A stretch of DNA of 27,500 bases from Halisarca cf. caerulea (GCA_963170055.1 CAUJGJ010000431.1:1242201-1269700); one strand, 5' to 3'. Counted from the stretch's first letter, positions 24,301 to 27,433 are shown. Program-made: numbers and translations. Notes: generated by a model not told the origin, from the sequence alone.

Positions 24301-25891
24301 CAGATTTAACGTTCACAACACCAACAATTCATCCACTAGTCTTGTGCAGTGTTTGTGATTGTGTATTTGATGTATGTTCATGGGACAGTGCTAGTTGAGT
24401 GCTGGTTGACTGCTGACCATCTGTTGGTTAACTGTGTACCACCCACTGATCTGGGAGTTGGATGTAGTCCAGTGTATATTGTGAAAGGTGTACAGACTGA
24501 GTGTATGTGTGTACACTGCAGTATAGCGTATGTTACATGAACAGTATTGTAGGGCAGTTTATTACTAGTCTCGTACCCAGACCCACTTCCGCCCGCCATT
24601 TTATTTGGGCGAGAAGGTGGGTCTGGTACTTATCTGCAGAATCCTTGGATGTGAATCTGCGGATCCGCGGAAACCAATTAGATTGCAGAGTTGCGAATAT
24701 AATGAGAAAGTCACGTGTGGTCAAGACGGCAAAATGGAGATTGATATCCCTGTATAATTTTTCGAGCTTGATTTGAGCGTGTTTTAAGAGTCGGCTACTG
24801 ATTTAGGTTTTAATGATTTGAAGGATGAACAGAAAGACGCAATAACTGCGTTTCTTAATGGAAAGGACGTGTTTGTCTCGCTACCTACGGGAAGTGGAAA
24901 GTTGCTTTGTATTGATTCCCAAGGTAGTAGACAAACTGAAGAAAACCTTATGTCTATCCTCAGAACAGCAAAGTATTTTCGTGATACTTTCGCCGCTTGT
25001 GAACTTGATGGACGACCAGGTAGCTCATTTCTCTAAAAGGAGAATTCCATCAACCTCGGTGACCAGCAAGGAGGCCCGGTGAGAGTTCGAAATGCTTTGA
25101 TGCTGTATCCAGAGTTTTTTGGCATGGTGGCACACTCGGCAAATGTAAAGTGTTTCTTCAAAAGGTAAAAATGAAAATTTCCGCCGATTCTTGAGACCAT
25201 GCGCTTCGACTAAAGGCCGAAACAATTGTATTTTTGGAGGGCGGACAGATTACACCTTGTAATCTTTTTAGTGGTAGAACAAAAGGAAGAGCTTAAATCA
25301 GCAATGTGCACCGATTCCAATCTCGGACTACAGGGGCTTTCGCGCTTACGATCATGGAAGGATTGGAATACATATCACATGTAAGTCACGAGGTCTTGCG
25401 CAACTTTTACCCCACGAACATCCAAGGATTCTGCAGATAAGTACCAGACCCACCTTCTCGCCCAAATAAAATGGCGGGCGGAAGTGGGTCTGGGTACGAG
25501 ACTAGTTTATTACACACAGCCAATGTGTGGTGTAGTTCATCTCATCCTGTCCAAGGCCTCCAATTCAGTATGTACTGTAGATGTATAGAGAGTGTGAACT
25601 TTGAAGTGAGTTGTTTGTTATTGCAATGTGTTTGTTTCCTGTTGTTGACAGGGAAGGGATACAGTGTTTTCAGAAGATCACTTGAAGGAGATGGAGAGAA
25701 GTGCTGCCAAGATCAGAGTGAGGAAGATTCTCTTTGATGTTGACTACAACACAGCATTGTGTGATGCTGTGTCAAGTGGGCTAGGAGAGAACAAGTGCTT
25801 ACAAGAAGTGACCCTCAGTGATGTACCAAAAGAGAAGAAGCAGTTTGTACGGTCCAAACTGTCATCAGTGAAAACATTGACTGTTATCTGA
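280..25891 (+). CDS. NLR-type innate immune receptor (CARD-NACHT-LRR), ten exons
   Basis: Proposed coding exons: 280-343, 3002-3303, 5247-5306, 8124-9876, 16149-16288, 16354-16531, 16628-16800, 21245-21398, 21496-21653 and 25652-25891. They join into an open frame of 3222 nt (1073 residues). All introns are GT-AG and all phases agree. Domain order: a P/S-containing leader (1-21), a CARD-like death fold (about 25-115), a linker (123-142), NACHT (about 175-600) with Walker A GQPGIGKTT at 236-244 and Walker B ILLICDGADE at 313-322, then leucine-rich repeats to the C-terminus. No signal peptide or membrane segment is seen, so the protein is probably cytosolic. By family knowledge, NLRs sense microbial or danger signals through LRRs, oligomerise by NACHT with ATP, and recruit CARD partners. 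Ligand and partners are unknown. Start codon and linker exon are the least certain parts. Confidence 0.85.
344..1363. other. Intron 1, 5' part, no recognised feature
   Basis: This is AT-rich sequence with only short unrelated ORFs (for example 75 codons at 1003-1230) that show no domain or repeat signature. I see no RNA gene, clear inverted repeat or conserved coding segment here. Confidence 0.4.
1370..1574. repeat. 29-bp minisatellite, about 7 copies (intron 1)
   Basis: The motif catgtttcctgtactgtgtg plus ggcatacaac recurs at 1372, 1401, 1430, 1459, 1488, 1517 and 1546, a period of 29 bp with few substitutions. As 29 is not a multiple of three, all frames are read in turn and the ORFs seen here on both strands are by-products of the repeat. 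Confidence 0.9.
1780..1977. mobile_element. TA-flanked MITE (198 bp)
   Basis: Terminal inverted repeats CTGTCCGAAATTTTCG (left) and CTGTCCAAAATTTCCG (right, read on the other strand) are flanked by TA at 1778-1779 and 1978-1979. This is typical of non-autonomous Tc1/mariner-superfamily elements. No transposase is encoded. Confidence 0.6.
2211..2739. repeat. 52-bp minisatellite, about 10 copies (intron 1)
   Basis: The block gagcatggggtaccgtagtg and the following tgactgtgagcaatgtgact recur every 52 bp from about 2219 to 2739 (2219, 2271, 2323 ... 2687). Copies are nearly identical, with variants such as tactgtag for taccgtag and one gggagcagtg copy near 2602. Confidence 0.9.
2856..2936 (+). 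repeat. G-rich GGGGTGGGG tract with quadruplex potential
   Basis: About 80 bases on the sense strand consist of repeated GGGGTG-type runs, with many runs of three or four G separated by one to five bases. This fits the usual definition of a potential G-quadruplex. It lies about 65-145 bases upstream of the CARD exon acceptor. Confidence 0.75.
3002..3303 (+). CDS. NLR exon 2: CARD-like death-fold domain
   Basis: The exon is bounded by acceptor cttcttgtcag ending at 3001 and donor gtaagc at 3304. It enters in phase 1 and leaves in phase 0. It codes for about 100 charged, helix-prone residues. The segment IQENYEKLVDDLDVK, the ELITSETMERI turn, the RKGANRILIKDLI helix and the FVSLLRES helix follow the spacing of a caspase recruitment domain. 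Death-fold domains are difficult to classify by eye, so a DEATH or DED assignment remains possible. In NLRs this domain makes homotypic contacts with downstream adaptors or caspases. An ATG at 2977 lies in frame just upstream but precedes the acceptor, so it would be used only by a transcript starting inside intron 1. Confidence 0.85.
3327..3722. mobile_element. Foldback/hairpin MITE, family F copy (intron 2)
   Basis: A strong palindrome has a left arm at about 3452-3494 (tttagttggactgagtgcac...) and a right arm at about 3514-3553, with a loop of about 20 bases. Outer parts (aaggaccgtgcaaaaagg at 3327; tgtttttggaggatgctttt near 3630; tttttatacacccttg near 3705) match the better-preserved family member at 18578-18878. 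The insertion starts 23 bases after the CARD exon donor. Confidence 0.7.
3824..4388. repeat. 56-bp minisatellite, about 10 copies (intron 2)
   Basis: The unit aaagaaactaacactatgca followed by gctggttgactaccaccagt repeats every 56 bp (3824, 3880, 3936 ... 4328). Differences are mostly single A/G or C/T changes. Each unit carries an actaac box, but no polypyrimidine tract follows it. Confidence 0.9.
4389..4981. other. Intron 2, no recognised feature
   Basis: No ORF of note, tandem repeat or clear inverted repeat is visible. A tRNA-like D-arm string near 4562 lacks the other tRNA elements. Confidence 0.35.
4982..5141. mobile_element. Pogo/Tigger-like MITE (160 bp)
   Basis: The left end reads CAGTGAACCTCTGTAATCCG and the right end, on the other strand, CAGGGAACCCTCTCTAATCC. 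TA follows on the right (5142-5143) and a degenerate TG precedes on the left. The CAGTGAACCTCTxTAATCCGACA pattern is typical of pogo-like elements. It ends about 105 bases before the linker exon. Confidence 0.65.
5247..5306 (+). CDS. NLR exon 3: 20-codon linker between CARD and NACHT
   Basis: This short candidate exon follows a polypyrimidine-rich acceptor (ccacttttacag, ending 5246). It ends at a donor gtgatt at 5307. It is exactly 60 nt, phase 0 on both sides, and reads TAHESEPSPSQLTTIEAKVK. It can therefore be included or skipped without shifting frame. The S/P/T/E composition suits a flexible interdomain linker. The donor is weaker than those of neighbouring exons. The exon has no homology support that I can see and rests on splice sites and phase. 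Confidence 0.55.
5483..6025. mobile_element. TA-flanked DNA transposon remnant (543 bp)
   Basis: The left end CAGTACGTCAGGTAATTTTC and the right end (other strand) CCGTACGTCAGGAAATTTTC form inverted repeats of about 25 bp flanked by TA at 5481-5482 and 6026-6027. Internal sequence shows no transposase. The GTCAGGAAATTTTCGCGG-type end is related to the element at 22005-22543. Confidence 0.6.
6061..6484. repeat. 53-bp minisatellite, about 8 copies (intron 3)
   Basis: Units starting acacagcatgtgtcccagca recur at 6061, 6114, 6167, 6220, 6273, 6326, 6379 and 6432. Variants include accaggga for acctggga in two adjacent copies. The array begins about 34 bases after the TA-flanked element at 5483-6025. 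Confidence 0.9.
6531..6953. repeat. 12-bp C-rich satellite (cccacctactgc)n, about 35 copies
   Basis: A 12-bp unit cccacctactgc, with tgtc, tacc, tatt and tcac variants, runs for about 420 bases. Because 12 is a multiple of three, every frame stays open, which produces PPTA-, CPTY- and PHLL-type repeats on + and GGAV repeats on -. It lies inside intron 3 and is not part of the receptor frame. Confidence 0.9.
6960..7745 (+). mobile_element. Degenerate copy of repeat family M (intron 3)
   Basis: Blocks such as gattgtgggtggggcttgtt (7183), tttcagatgatgtt (7238), the cagaatgggaagagac block (7269), ccttcttttgatgct (7620) and ggcaaaggcaaagtt (7673) match, in order, the reverse complement of 13500-14320. 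The copy is diverged and carries small unrelated ORFs. It encodes no transposase I can recognise. Confidence 0.6.
7757..7945. mobile_element. Tc1/mariner-like terminal fragment
   Basis: The sequence tacagtgccagccaaaagta at 7756 has the CAGTGCCAGCCAAAAGT form common to Tc1-family terminal repeats. A matching opposite end was not found before the NACHT exon, so only one end is likely present. Confidence 0.4.
8124..9876 (+). CDS. NLR exon 4: NACHT NTPase, winged-helix and start of LRRs
   Basis: This large exon (584 codons plus one base) runs from acceptor tttctacag (ending 8123) to donor gtgagt (9877), entering in phase 0 and leaving in phase 1. Visible NACHT features: an N-terminal FVRLAVVEG strand; Walker A GQPGIGKTT (codons 8403-8429); Walker B ILLICDGADE, with D and DE for magnesium and catalysis; sensor-1 VIVSSRPGS; and a winged-helix region with HIPMNLFIY, where proline is the conserved GxP-type residue. 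A later segment, FNFSHTTNHEFFVALHIS, matches the NLR 'F.H.t.qEf.aA.yl' element at the end of the STAND module. The last 120 residues turn into LRR-like text (LKHLAFLEYS, LLSLDLPVEH). The open frame continues upstream to 7950 but that part is intronic. Key ATPase residues are intact, so the domain is probably functional. Confidence 0.95.
9911..10077. mobile_element. Foldback family F fragment (intron 4)
   Basis: The left arm agacagagtttagttggact at about 9912 is mirrored by agtccaactaaactctgtct ending near 10020. Central text caaattcctacatcccgcat matches other family F hairpins. It starts 34 bases after the NACHT exon donor. The following 55 bases form a smaller palindrome built from the same outer-arm text. 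Confidence 0.65.
10080..10687. mobile_element. TA-flanked Tc1-like element (608 bp) nested near family F
   Basis: The left end CAGTACTGATTAAAAGTAAC and the right end (other strand) CAGTGGTGACTAAAAGTAAC are flanked by TA at 10078-10079 and 10688-10689. Subterminal text (gcctcgtgtgagtgat) is shared with elements ending at 19390 and 23543. A 93-codon frame on the - strand (10268-10549) lies inside. It begins MRAFRLTRVLQFLG and I do not recognise it. Confidence 0.65.
10690..11085. mobile_element. Family F element with internal 48-bp expansion
   Basis: Family F text (gtttagttggactgagtgca at 10709, then a mirrored tgtgggatgtgggaatttgc near 10773) is followed by outer-arm text. The stretch tagccctgtgtttgtcaagc plus the next 28 bases has expanded into four tandem copies of 48 bp (10824, 10872, 10920, 10968). 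The arm resumes at 11027 with the family's outer block (cttgttccgattgtttttgg). Confidence 0.7.
10824..11027. repeat. 48-bp tandem repeat, 4 copies plus partial, inside a MITE arm
   Basis: Period 48, starting tagccctgtgtttgtcaagc. Copies differ at only a few positions (ctttgcccat, ctatgcctat, ctatacccat). The array arose within one arm of a family F element, since single copies of the same text occur in other members. Confidence 0.85.
11136..11756 (-). mobile_element. Degenerate Tc1/mariner element (621 bp)
   Basis: The left end TGGTACTTTTCTTAGTAAAG and the right end (other strand) CAGTACTTTTCATAATAAAG are flanked by TA at 11134-11135 and 11757-11758. Inside, the - strand keeps a transposase fragment. 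Subterminal sequence carries repeated TGACCGTCGA-like boxes on the right (11640-11715) and related tgtcga/ggtcgaatgacc boxes on the left (11155-11230), which may be transposase-binding sites. Confidence 0.75.
11310..11590 (-). pseudogene. Tc1/mariner transposase N-terminal fragment, frameshifted
   Basis: On the - strand one frame reads FKRKGKSYHRIVDILSEEGH followed by TFTKSGIFYF, a paired-type helix-turn-helix. The frame then shifts, and the next reads RGTILRKPGTGMKSK and LKLVDSHMEQDDET. RGTI.RKPGTG and the M..DDET block are hallmarks of the second DNA-binding region of Tc1-like transposases. At least one frameshift and further stops are present, and the DDE catalytic part is missing, so it is dead. 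Confidence 0.75.
11759..12367. mobile_element. TIR element (609 bp) with long diverged inverted repeats
   Basis: The ends TGTTCAGATGCTGTATTTT and its mirror (aaaatacagcatctgaaca) extend as an imperfect inverted repeat of about 115-120 bp (11759-11875 against 12255-12367). TA flanks at 11757-11758 and 12368-12369; the left TA is shared with the preceding element. A 61-codon - strand frame inside has no recognised domain. Confidence 0.7.
12385..12968. mobile_element. TA-flanked TIR element (584 bp)
   Basis: The ends GGAATGGAAAGTTATGTG (left) and GGATTGGAAGTTATGTG (right, other strand) carry an internally repeated AGTTATGTG box. TA flanks at 12383-12384 and 12969-12970. No transposase is visible. 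Confidence 0.65.
12971..13516. other. Intron 4, unassigned sequence
   Basis: No coding frame or clear inverted repeat is visible. The composition is like the surrounding transposon-rich intron. Text near 13040 (atcaaaatggcctccgccat) is of a kind common near MITE ends but I found no partner. Confidence 0.3.
13517..14282 (-). mobile_element. Repeat family M, best-preserved copy (about 766 bp)
   Basis: The left end reads cacagggtatttataaccac and the right end (other strand) cacggggcatttataaccgc, giving inverted repeats of about 25 bp. Diverged relatives are at 6960-7745 (opposite orientation) and 18890-19100 (partial); a single end (gggcatttataaccga) is at 17457. A 123-codon - strand frame (13646-14017) lies inside. 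Its translation contains KILNDLTPRQRQSLQKTACF and has no domain I recognise. Confidence 0.65.
14283..14624. other. Intron 4 spacer with a short (TA)n tract
   Basis: It holds (TA)n at about 14335-14353 and otherwise unassigned sequence lying between two transposons. No coding potential is visible. Confidence 0.4.
14629..15280. mobile_element. TTAA-flanked MITE (652 bp)
   Basis: Both ends read AGGGACACTCCAGGCAAAAT in inverted orientation and are flanked by TTAA (14625-14628 and 15281-15284). TTAA target duplications are characteristic of piggyBac and Kolobok elements. No transposase is encoded, so it is non-autonomous. Confidence 0.8.
15563..15592. repeat. C-rich homopolymer run followed by (CA)n
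   Basis: A run of C interrupted by single A bases is followed by a short acacacac tract. It is a simple-sequence repeat without coding meaning. Confidence 0.85.
15618..15690. mobile_element. Partial copy of the 15773-15950 MITE
   Basis: The text tagagaccactgtaagctgg and tccacttcagtgatactgaa closely matches internal sequence of the complete element at 15773-15950. Neither end is present. Confidence 0.6.
15773..15950. mobile_element. TA-flanked MITE (178 bp), pogo/Tc1-like ends
   Basis: The left end CAGTAAAACCTGTCTTAAAG and the right end (other strand) CAGTGAGACCTGTCTATAAC are flanked by TA at 15771-15772 and 15951-15952. Internal repeats of tatagagaccac are present. No coding capacity. Confidence 0.75.
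15958..16110. mobile_element. Family F arm fragment
   Basis: The text cttgttccaagtggttttgg, cctttttacacggtcctgtg and tttttatacatacaccctta matches the right arm of the element at 18578-18878 and its outer flank. It ends about 40-60 bases before the exon 5 acceptor. Confidence 0.6.
16149..16288 (+). CDS. NLR exon 5: leucine-rich repeat segment
   Basis: Acceptor gctgcaccttcag ends at 16148 and donor gtaaga starts at 16289. The exon enters in phase 1, matching the NACHT exon, and leaves in phase 0. It codes for AVEELDLKV and TIKELKLDI blocks about 28 residues apart, the spacing of ribonuclease-inhibitor-type LRRs. Intron 5 downstream is only 65 nt. Confidence 0.85.
16354..16531 (+). CDS. NLR exon 6: LRR exon, duplicate copy A, first half
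   Basis: Acceptor caattcccag ends at 16353 and donor gtaagt starts at 16532. Entry is phase 0 and exit phase 1. It opens with a charged stretch (DRDSGKEKQDL), then TTLRKLVLRGPSDYMTA and ATIEDLEVQG, which are LRR strand motifs. From about codon 22 it is almost base-for-base identical to exon 8 at 21245, with two replacement differences (K/R and R/H) before 25 or so identical codons. It carries an extra QPTYPTG tail absent from copy B. Confidence 0.85.
16628..16800 (+). CDS. NLR exon 7: LRR exon, duplicate copy A, second half
   Basis: Acceptor cctcacttgtag ends at 16627 and donor gtatgt starts at 16801. Entry is phase 1 and exit phase 0. The product has DVAEALAKCVVNRKLRRVEM and VPLEELVIYPPL, a helix-strand LRR pattern. 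It is the duplicate of exon 9 (21496-21653), with five extra codons (LDSPD) at its start. The 96-nt intron before it is nearly identical to intron 8. Confidence 0.85.
17029..17445. mobile_element. hAT-like MITE (about 417 bp), tentative
   Basis: The left end tagggctgtgcggt and the right end ttgcacagcact form short inverted repeats of the TAGGGCTGTGC type seen in hAT elements. Internal text has repeated cacggtat. An 8-bp target duplication was not found, so the call is tentative. Confidence 0.4.
17446..18540. other. Intron 7, unassigned repeat-like sequence
   Basis: The stretch holds an isolated family M end (17457), an (ATT)n microsatellite at about 17774-17799, and the repeated phrases agattcattgct and cccaccta near 18005-18080. 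No ORF with a recognisable domain is present. Confidence 0.4.
18578..18878. mobile_element. Foldback element, family F, near-perfect 301-bp palindrome
   Basis: Two arms of about 135 bases (18578-18713 and 18744-18878) are inverted copies with few mismatches, around a loop of about 30 bases that itself contains cagcacat/atgtgctg. Outer text tttttatacaccctt-like also flanks it at 18541. It has no coding capacity. Related fragments are at 3327, 9911, 10690 and 15958. Confidence 0.85.
18890..19100 (-). mobile_element. Repeat family M, partial copy
   Basis: Blocks acacatatgttagctgctac, ttcttaaaggaagaaagcac, aaactttgcctttgcc and gctagcatcaagagaaggca match 13650-13810 in the same orientation. The rest of the element is absent. 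Confidence 0.6.
19259..19985. repeat. Duplicated intron segment, copy A
   Basis: The region is nearly identical in long stretches to 22768-22790 plus 23437-24000 and, more diverged, to 24410-24460. Shared text includes the Tc1-like end ctacttctaaccaccactgt (19372-19391), the tagtgtttggctagcacacc block and ctcctctattacggacacct. Copy A has extra sequence after ttgggaccagat (about 19718-19798) that copy B lacks. The duplication spans the same unit as the LRR exon pairs. Confidence 0.85.
20150..20530 (-). pseudogene. LTR-retrotransposon Gag fragment, nonsense-mutated
   Basis: On the - strand the frame reads KKLDSFNKVCKNAIFKW, then CQQEGETTEQFITSLHQLVE and DCKYGALKD. It matches the Gag-like region of Ty3/gypsy elements, where an FN.R.Q..GE...QFI..L..L...C.YG.L block is typical. 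Right after ALKD a TAA stop replaces what is usually an acidic codon, and the usual continuation MIRDRIVVGI follows in frame. The fragment ends soon after. No protease, RT or integrase is present, so it is a dead insertion in intron 7. Confidence 0.8.
20531..21244. other. Intron 7, 3' part, no recognised feature
   Basis: AT-rich sequence with no domain-bearing ORF, tandem array or clear inverted repeat, leading to the exon 8 acceptor. Confidence 0.35.
21245..21398 (+). CDS. NLR exon 8: LRR exon, duplicate copy B, first half
   Basis: Acceptor ttgacatgcag ends at 21244 and donor gtaagt starts at 21399. Entry is phase 0 and exit phase 1. The 5' part (GEDGEDLMEVEKTAAKIRV) resembles the start of terminal exon 10 (EDHLKEMERSAAKIRV). 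The 3' part (RLVLHGPSDYMTAVLHGVAA) is nearly identical to exon 6. The exon therefore looks like a mosaic of two LRR units. Confidence 0.85.
21496..21653 (+). CDS. NLR exon 9: LRR exon, duplicate copy B, second half
   Basis: Acceptor cctcacttgtag ends at 21495 and donor gtatgt starts at 21654. Entry is phase 1 and exit phase 0. It is the duplicate of exon 7. Before the diverged tail, six codons differ by amino acid (V/A, R/P, R/V, L/A, P/S, D/E) and only two differ silently. The tail reads KISLW instead of YPPL. Confidence 0.85.
22004..22543. mobile_element. TIR element, cgcgaa-type (about 540 bp)
   Basis: The left end cagcaggaaactttcgcgaa and the right end (other strand) tatagcaggaaacttct form diverged inverted repeats. 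Internal tttgcgaattctaac and caaattt blocks are echoed near the right end. The ends resemble those at 5483-6025. No transposase inside is recognisable. Confidence 0.5.
22552..22735 (-). pseudogene. Tc1/mariner-like transposase helix-turn-helix fragment
   Basis: The - strand frame reads LSPYIHERIVHLWLEGLRVS and LIVPTLANKGRSVSLVAVCKS. This is the RIV.L..EG....IV..L...G..VS...V pattern of the N-terminal DNA-binding domain of Tc1-like transposases. The catalytic part is missing. Confidence 0.55.
22798..23436. mobile_element. MITE (about 640 bp) inserted in duplicated segment copy B
   Basis: The left end catagatattcaacccaacc and following ccgggataggcaactc are mirrored at the right (gagttgcctatcccggtgta, then gggtcgagtatctatg). 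Copy A of the host segment (19276-19300) is continuous where this element sits, so it marks a clean insertion. Small frames inside (85 codons -, 141 codons +) have no recognised domain. The target duplication is not resolved; AACC on both sides is possible. Confidence 0.75.
23437..24460. repeat. Duplicated intron segment, copy B
   Basis: It matches 19290-19985. Alignment is close to about 24000 and recovers in a short block near 24420-24459 (cccactgatctgggagttg against cctactgatctgggagttg). The interval 24000-24410 has no counterpart in copy A. Confidence 0.75.
24032..24109 (+). other. Intronic 78-nt hairpin
   Basis: The left arm 24032-24066 and right arm 24074-24109 pair over about 35 bases with a few mismatches, around the 7-base loop tacagtg. 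The innermost 13 pairs (ctgcagcagagaa) are perfect. The size and shape are like a small MITE or a microRNA precursor. Nothing in sequence alone distinguishes these. Confidence 0.6.
24565..25505 (+). mobile_element. TIR DNA transposon (941 bp) with 88-bp perfect ends and helicase remnant
   Basis: The ends 24565-24652 and 25418-25505 are perfect inverted repeats of 88 bp starting CTAGTCTCGTACCCAGACCC. The 7-bp TTTATTA flanks both sides (24558-24564 and 25506-25512), a probable target duplication; TTATT is the alternative if the element is one base longer at each end. Each TIR also folds on itself (cagacccacttc against gaaggtgggtctg). Inside is a broken RecQ-like helicase. Animal transposons of the Academ superfamily with SF2 helicases are one candidate source, but assignment needs a database search. 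Confidence 0.85.
24818..25080 (+). pseudogene. RecQ-like SF2 helicase N-terminal fragment, frameshifted
   Basis: One frame reads LKDEQKDAITAFLNGKDVFV followed by SLPTGSGK, that is RecQ motif 0/I with the Walker A TGSGK. Just after LLC the coherent text moves to another + frame: FVLIPKVVDKLKKTLCLSSE, then IFVILSPLVNLMDDQV, with SPL..LM.DQV being motif Ia of RecQ helicases. The second frame ends at a TGA by 25082. The DEAH box and C-terminal lobe are absent. Confidence 0.8.
25652..25891 (+). CDS. NLR exon 10: terminal LRR exon with stop codon
   Basis: The acceptor gttgacag ending at 25651 gives phase 0, matching exon 9. A second acceptor-like cag at 25671-25673 would break the frame and is not used in this model. 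The exon codes for 79 residues beginning GRDTVFSEDHLKEMERSAAK, then an LRR-like ENKCLQEVTLSDVPKEKK, and ends LSSVKTLTVI with TGA at 25889-25891. Its start is homologous to the start of exon 8, so it is a third, partial copy of the LRR unit. No perfect AATAAA was found in the next 300 bases. Confidence 0.85.
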   Translation, partial: GRDTVFSEDHLKEMERSAAKIRVRKILFDVDYNTALCDAVSSGLGENKCLQEVTLSDVPKEKKQFVRSKLSSVKTLTVI

Positions 25892-26212
25892 TGTTAACAT
25901 GTAGTTACTGCACTAAACATGTGACTACAAACTACCAGTTGTAGCTCTGTGTGTTGGTGTGTGCTGTATAGTATGTATACATTCATTATTATTATTATTA
26001 CATGCAAGTGGTGTACAGCTTCAGTTCAGTATGCTTTTTGAAAGCAAAATTAATTTTATGCTGAACTGTGATATAATAATATATGAACAATGTCATGCAT
26101 ATTCATTGTGATACAGAGTTACATTATATTCCTATGTACCGTGGGATGGCCGGGAATAATATTGCAAGCTAGAGCGAAATTTAATATCAAAAATTAACAC
26201 ATTATAACCAAT

Positions 26213-26215
<3 letters not shown>
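25892..26215 (+). other. 3' flanking region of the NLR gene
   Basis: The probable 3' UTR. It includes an (ATT)n tract at about 25985-26000. No canonical AATAAA is present, and AT-rich variants such as aataat occur near 26073. No coding feature. Confidence 0.4.

Positions 26216-26244
<29 letters not shown>
26216..26244. repeat. (TA)n microsatellite
   Basis: An uninterrupted TA dinucleotide run abuts the MITE at 26250-26424. A second, interrupted TA run lies on its other side (about 26428-26452). Confidence 0.9.
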
Positions 26245-26248
<4 letters not shown>

Positions 26249-26249
26249 T

Positions 26250-26424
26250 AATAGTTACAGTACAGGCAAGTGTGCATTGGCGTATATTTATTGCTCGAGG
26301 TACTGTAACTTACTTGTTATATGCACCCTTATATATGCATTTATATCCATGGTTACAGTACGGGTAAGTGCATTGCATGGCTCTTTATTGCACTCGCCCC
26401 GTGCTTGCCCATACTGTAACTATT
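26250..26424. mobile_element. MITE (175 bp) inserted in a TA tract
   Basis: The left end aatagttacagtacaggcaa and the right end (other strand) aatagttacagtatgggcaa form inverted repeats, with a further internal copy of gttacagtacgggtaag at about 26353. TA-rich runs flank both sides. Confidence 0.7.
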
Positions 26425-26878
26425 ATACATATATATATATATACATATATATCATTATAATTATAATTAATTTTGCAAATTTCACAGATATCACGCACAC
26501 ATTGGCAATTTTTTAATTTGTGAAATTAATTTTACAAGACCAGACTACGTTGGGTTCACATGCATATAGAACATACCCACTATAGATAGGCAACTGCACC
26601 GATCAATGTTGTTGTGCATGCAATATTATTGATCTGATTCAATTGCAGTTGGCACGGAGACTTTGTTGGCTGTTTCTCGAAGAGCTAGTCGTGAGGCTAT
26701 TCACACCAAACCTTAGTTATAACAATACAGGCAATAGCAATACCATAAACATTACTATTGAGATAATACTATAATATATTCTGTAATAATACAACATTTA
26801 TGATGTACAGCAAGCAGTTGTCACATGCACCAGTCCATGTATCACCATTACACTACCAGGTTGTAGGGAAACTCCCCA
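26425..26878. other. Intergenic or 3' region between convergent genes
   Basis: AT-rich with no clear coding frame. A gaaattaattttacaa block near 26520 resembles MITE ends elsewhere but has no partner. Confidence 0.35.
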
Positions 26879-27161
26879 TTACAACAAGCAGCAGGGAAAG
26901 TCCCCATTACAACATCCTGCTGGGGAATCTCCCCCACAAGGGTGTGTCAGTCCCCACCCACTTGGCTCAGGATCCTCAGTAATGGCTGCCATAATGTGTT
27001 GGCTGGCAACAGAGGAAGAAGTTTCCCCTTGTTCCTCGTTCTCTTCTTCTTCAAGGACTTCAGTTGTCAGTCTTGGTTGGTGAGCTTGTACGGACTGAGC
27101 AATCCTCTCCACTCCTTTCTTGATCATGTCATCTCTGGTAGATGGCTTGAAGTGGGAGATT
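26879..27161 (-). CDS. Probable terminal exon of a convergent gene, unknown product
   Basis: The - strand frame begins after an acceptor-like ctgcag preceded by a (CA)n tract, enters in phase 2, and ends at TAA (26879-26881). It codes for about 94 residues with non-repetitive, protein-like text: ISHFKPSTRDDMIKKGVERI, an acidic stretch EVLEEEENEEQGE, and a C-terminus rich in G, C and P. I do not recognise a family. The residues encoded by the CA repeat upstream are not counted. The start of the gene lies beyond the window. It could also be a chance ORF. Confidence 0.4.
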
Positions 27162-27162
27162 C

Positions 27163-27165
<3 letters not shown>

Positions 27166-27209
<44 letters not shown>

Positions 27210-27248
27210 TGTGTGTGTGTGTGTGTGTACATGTGTGCGCACGTGTGT

Positions 27249-27304
<56 letters not shown>
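27166..27304. repeat. (GT)n microsatellite, about 139 bp, interrupted
   Basis: A long TG/GT run is broken by short tacatgtgtgcgcacgtg and gtatg interruptions. It accounts for the VCVC and THTH ORFs on both strands. Confidence 0.95.
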
Positions 27305-27305
<1 letters not shown>

Positions 27306-27433
27306 ATGTGTGCGTGCAAATGTACAAATGAGAATATGAGAATAAGTCAATACTGTACATACATACACATGTACATCTATTTTGGGTATTGAAACAGAAA
27401 TCCACAATTCTGCTGATAAAGCACAATTTTGCT

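Noticed and set aside
25664..25673. Alternative exon 10 acceptor ttttcag at 25673
   Set aside because: It would give phase 1 after an exon ending in phase 0 and break the frame, whereas 25651 fits.
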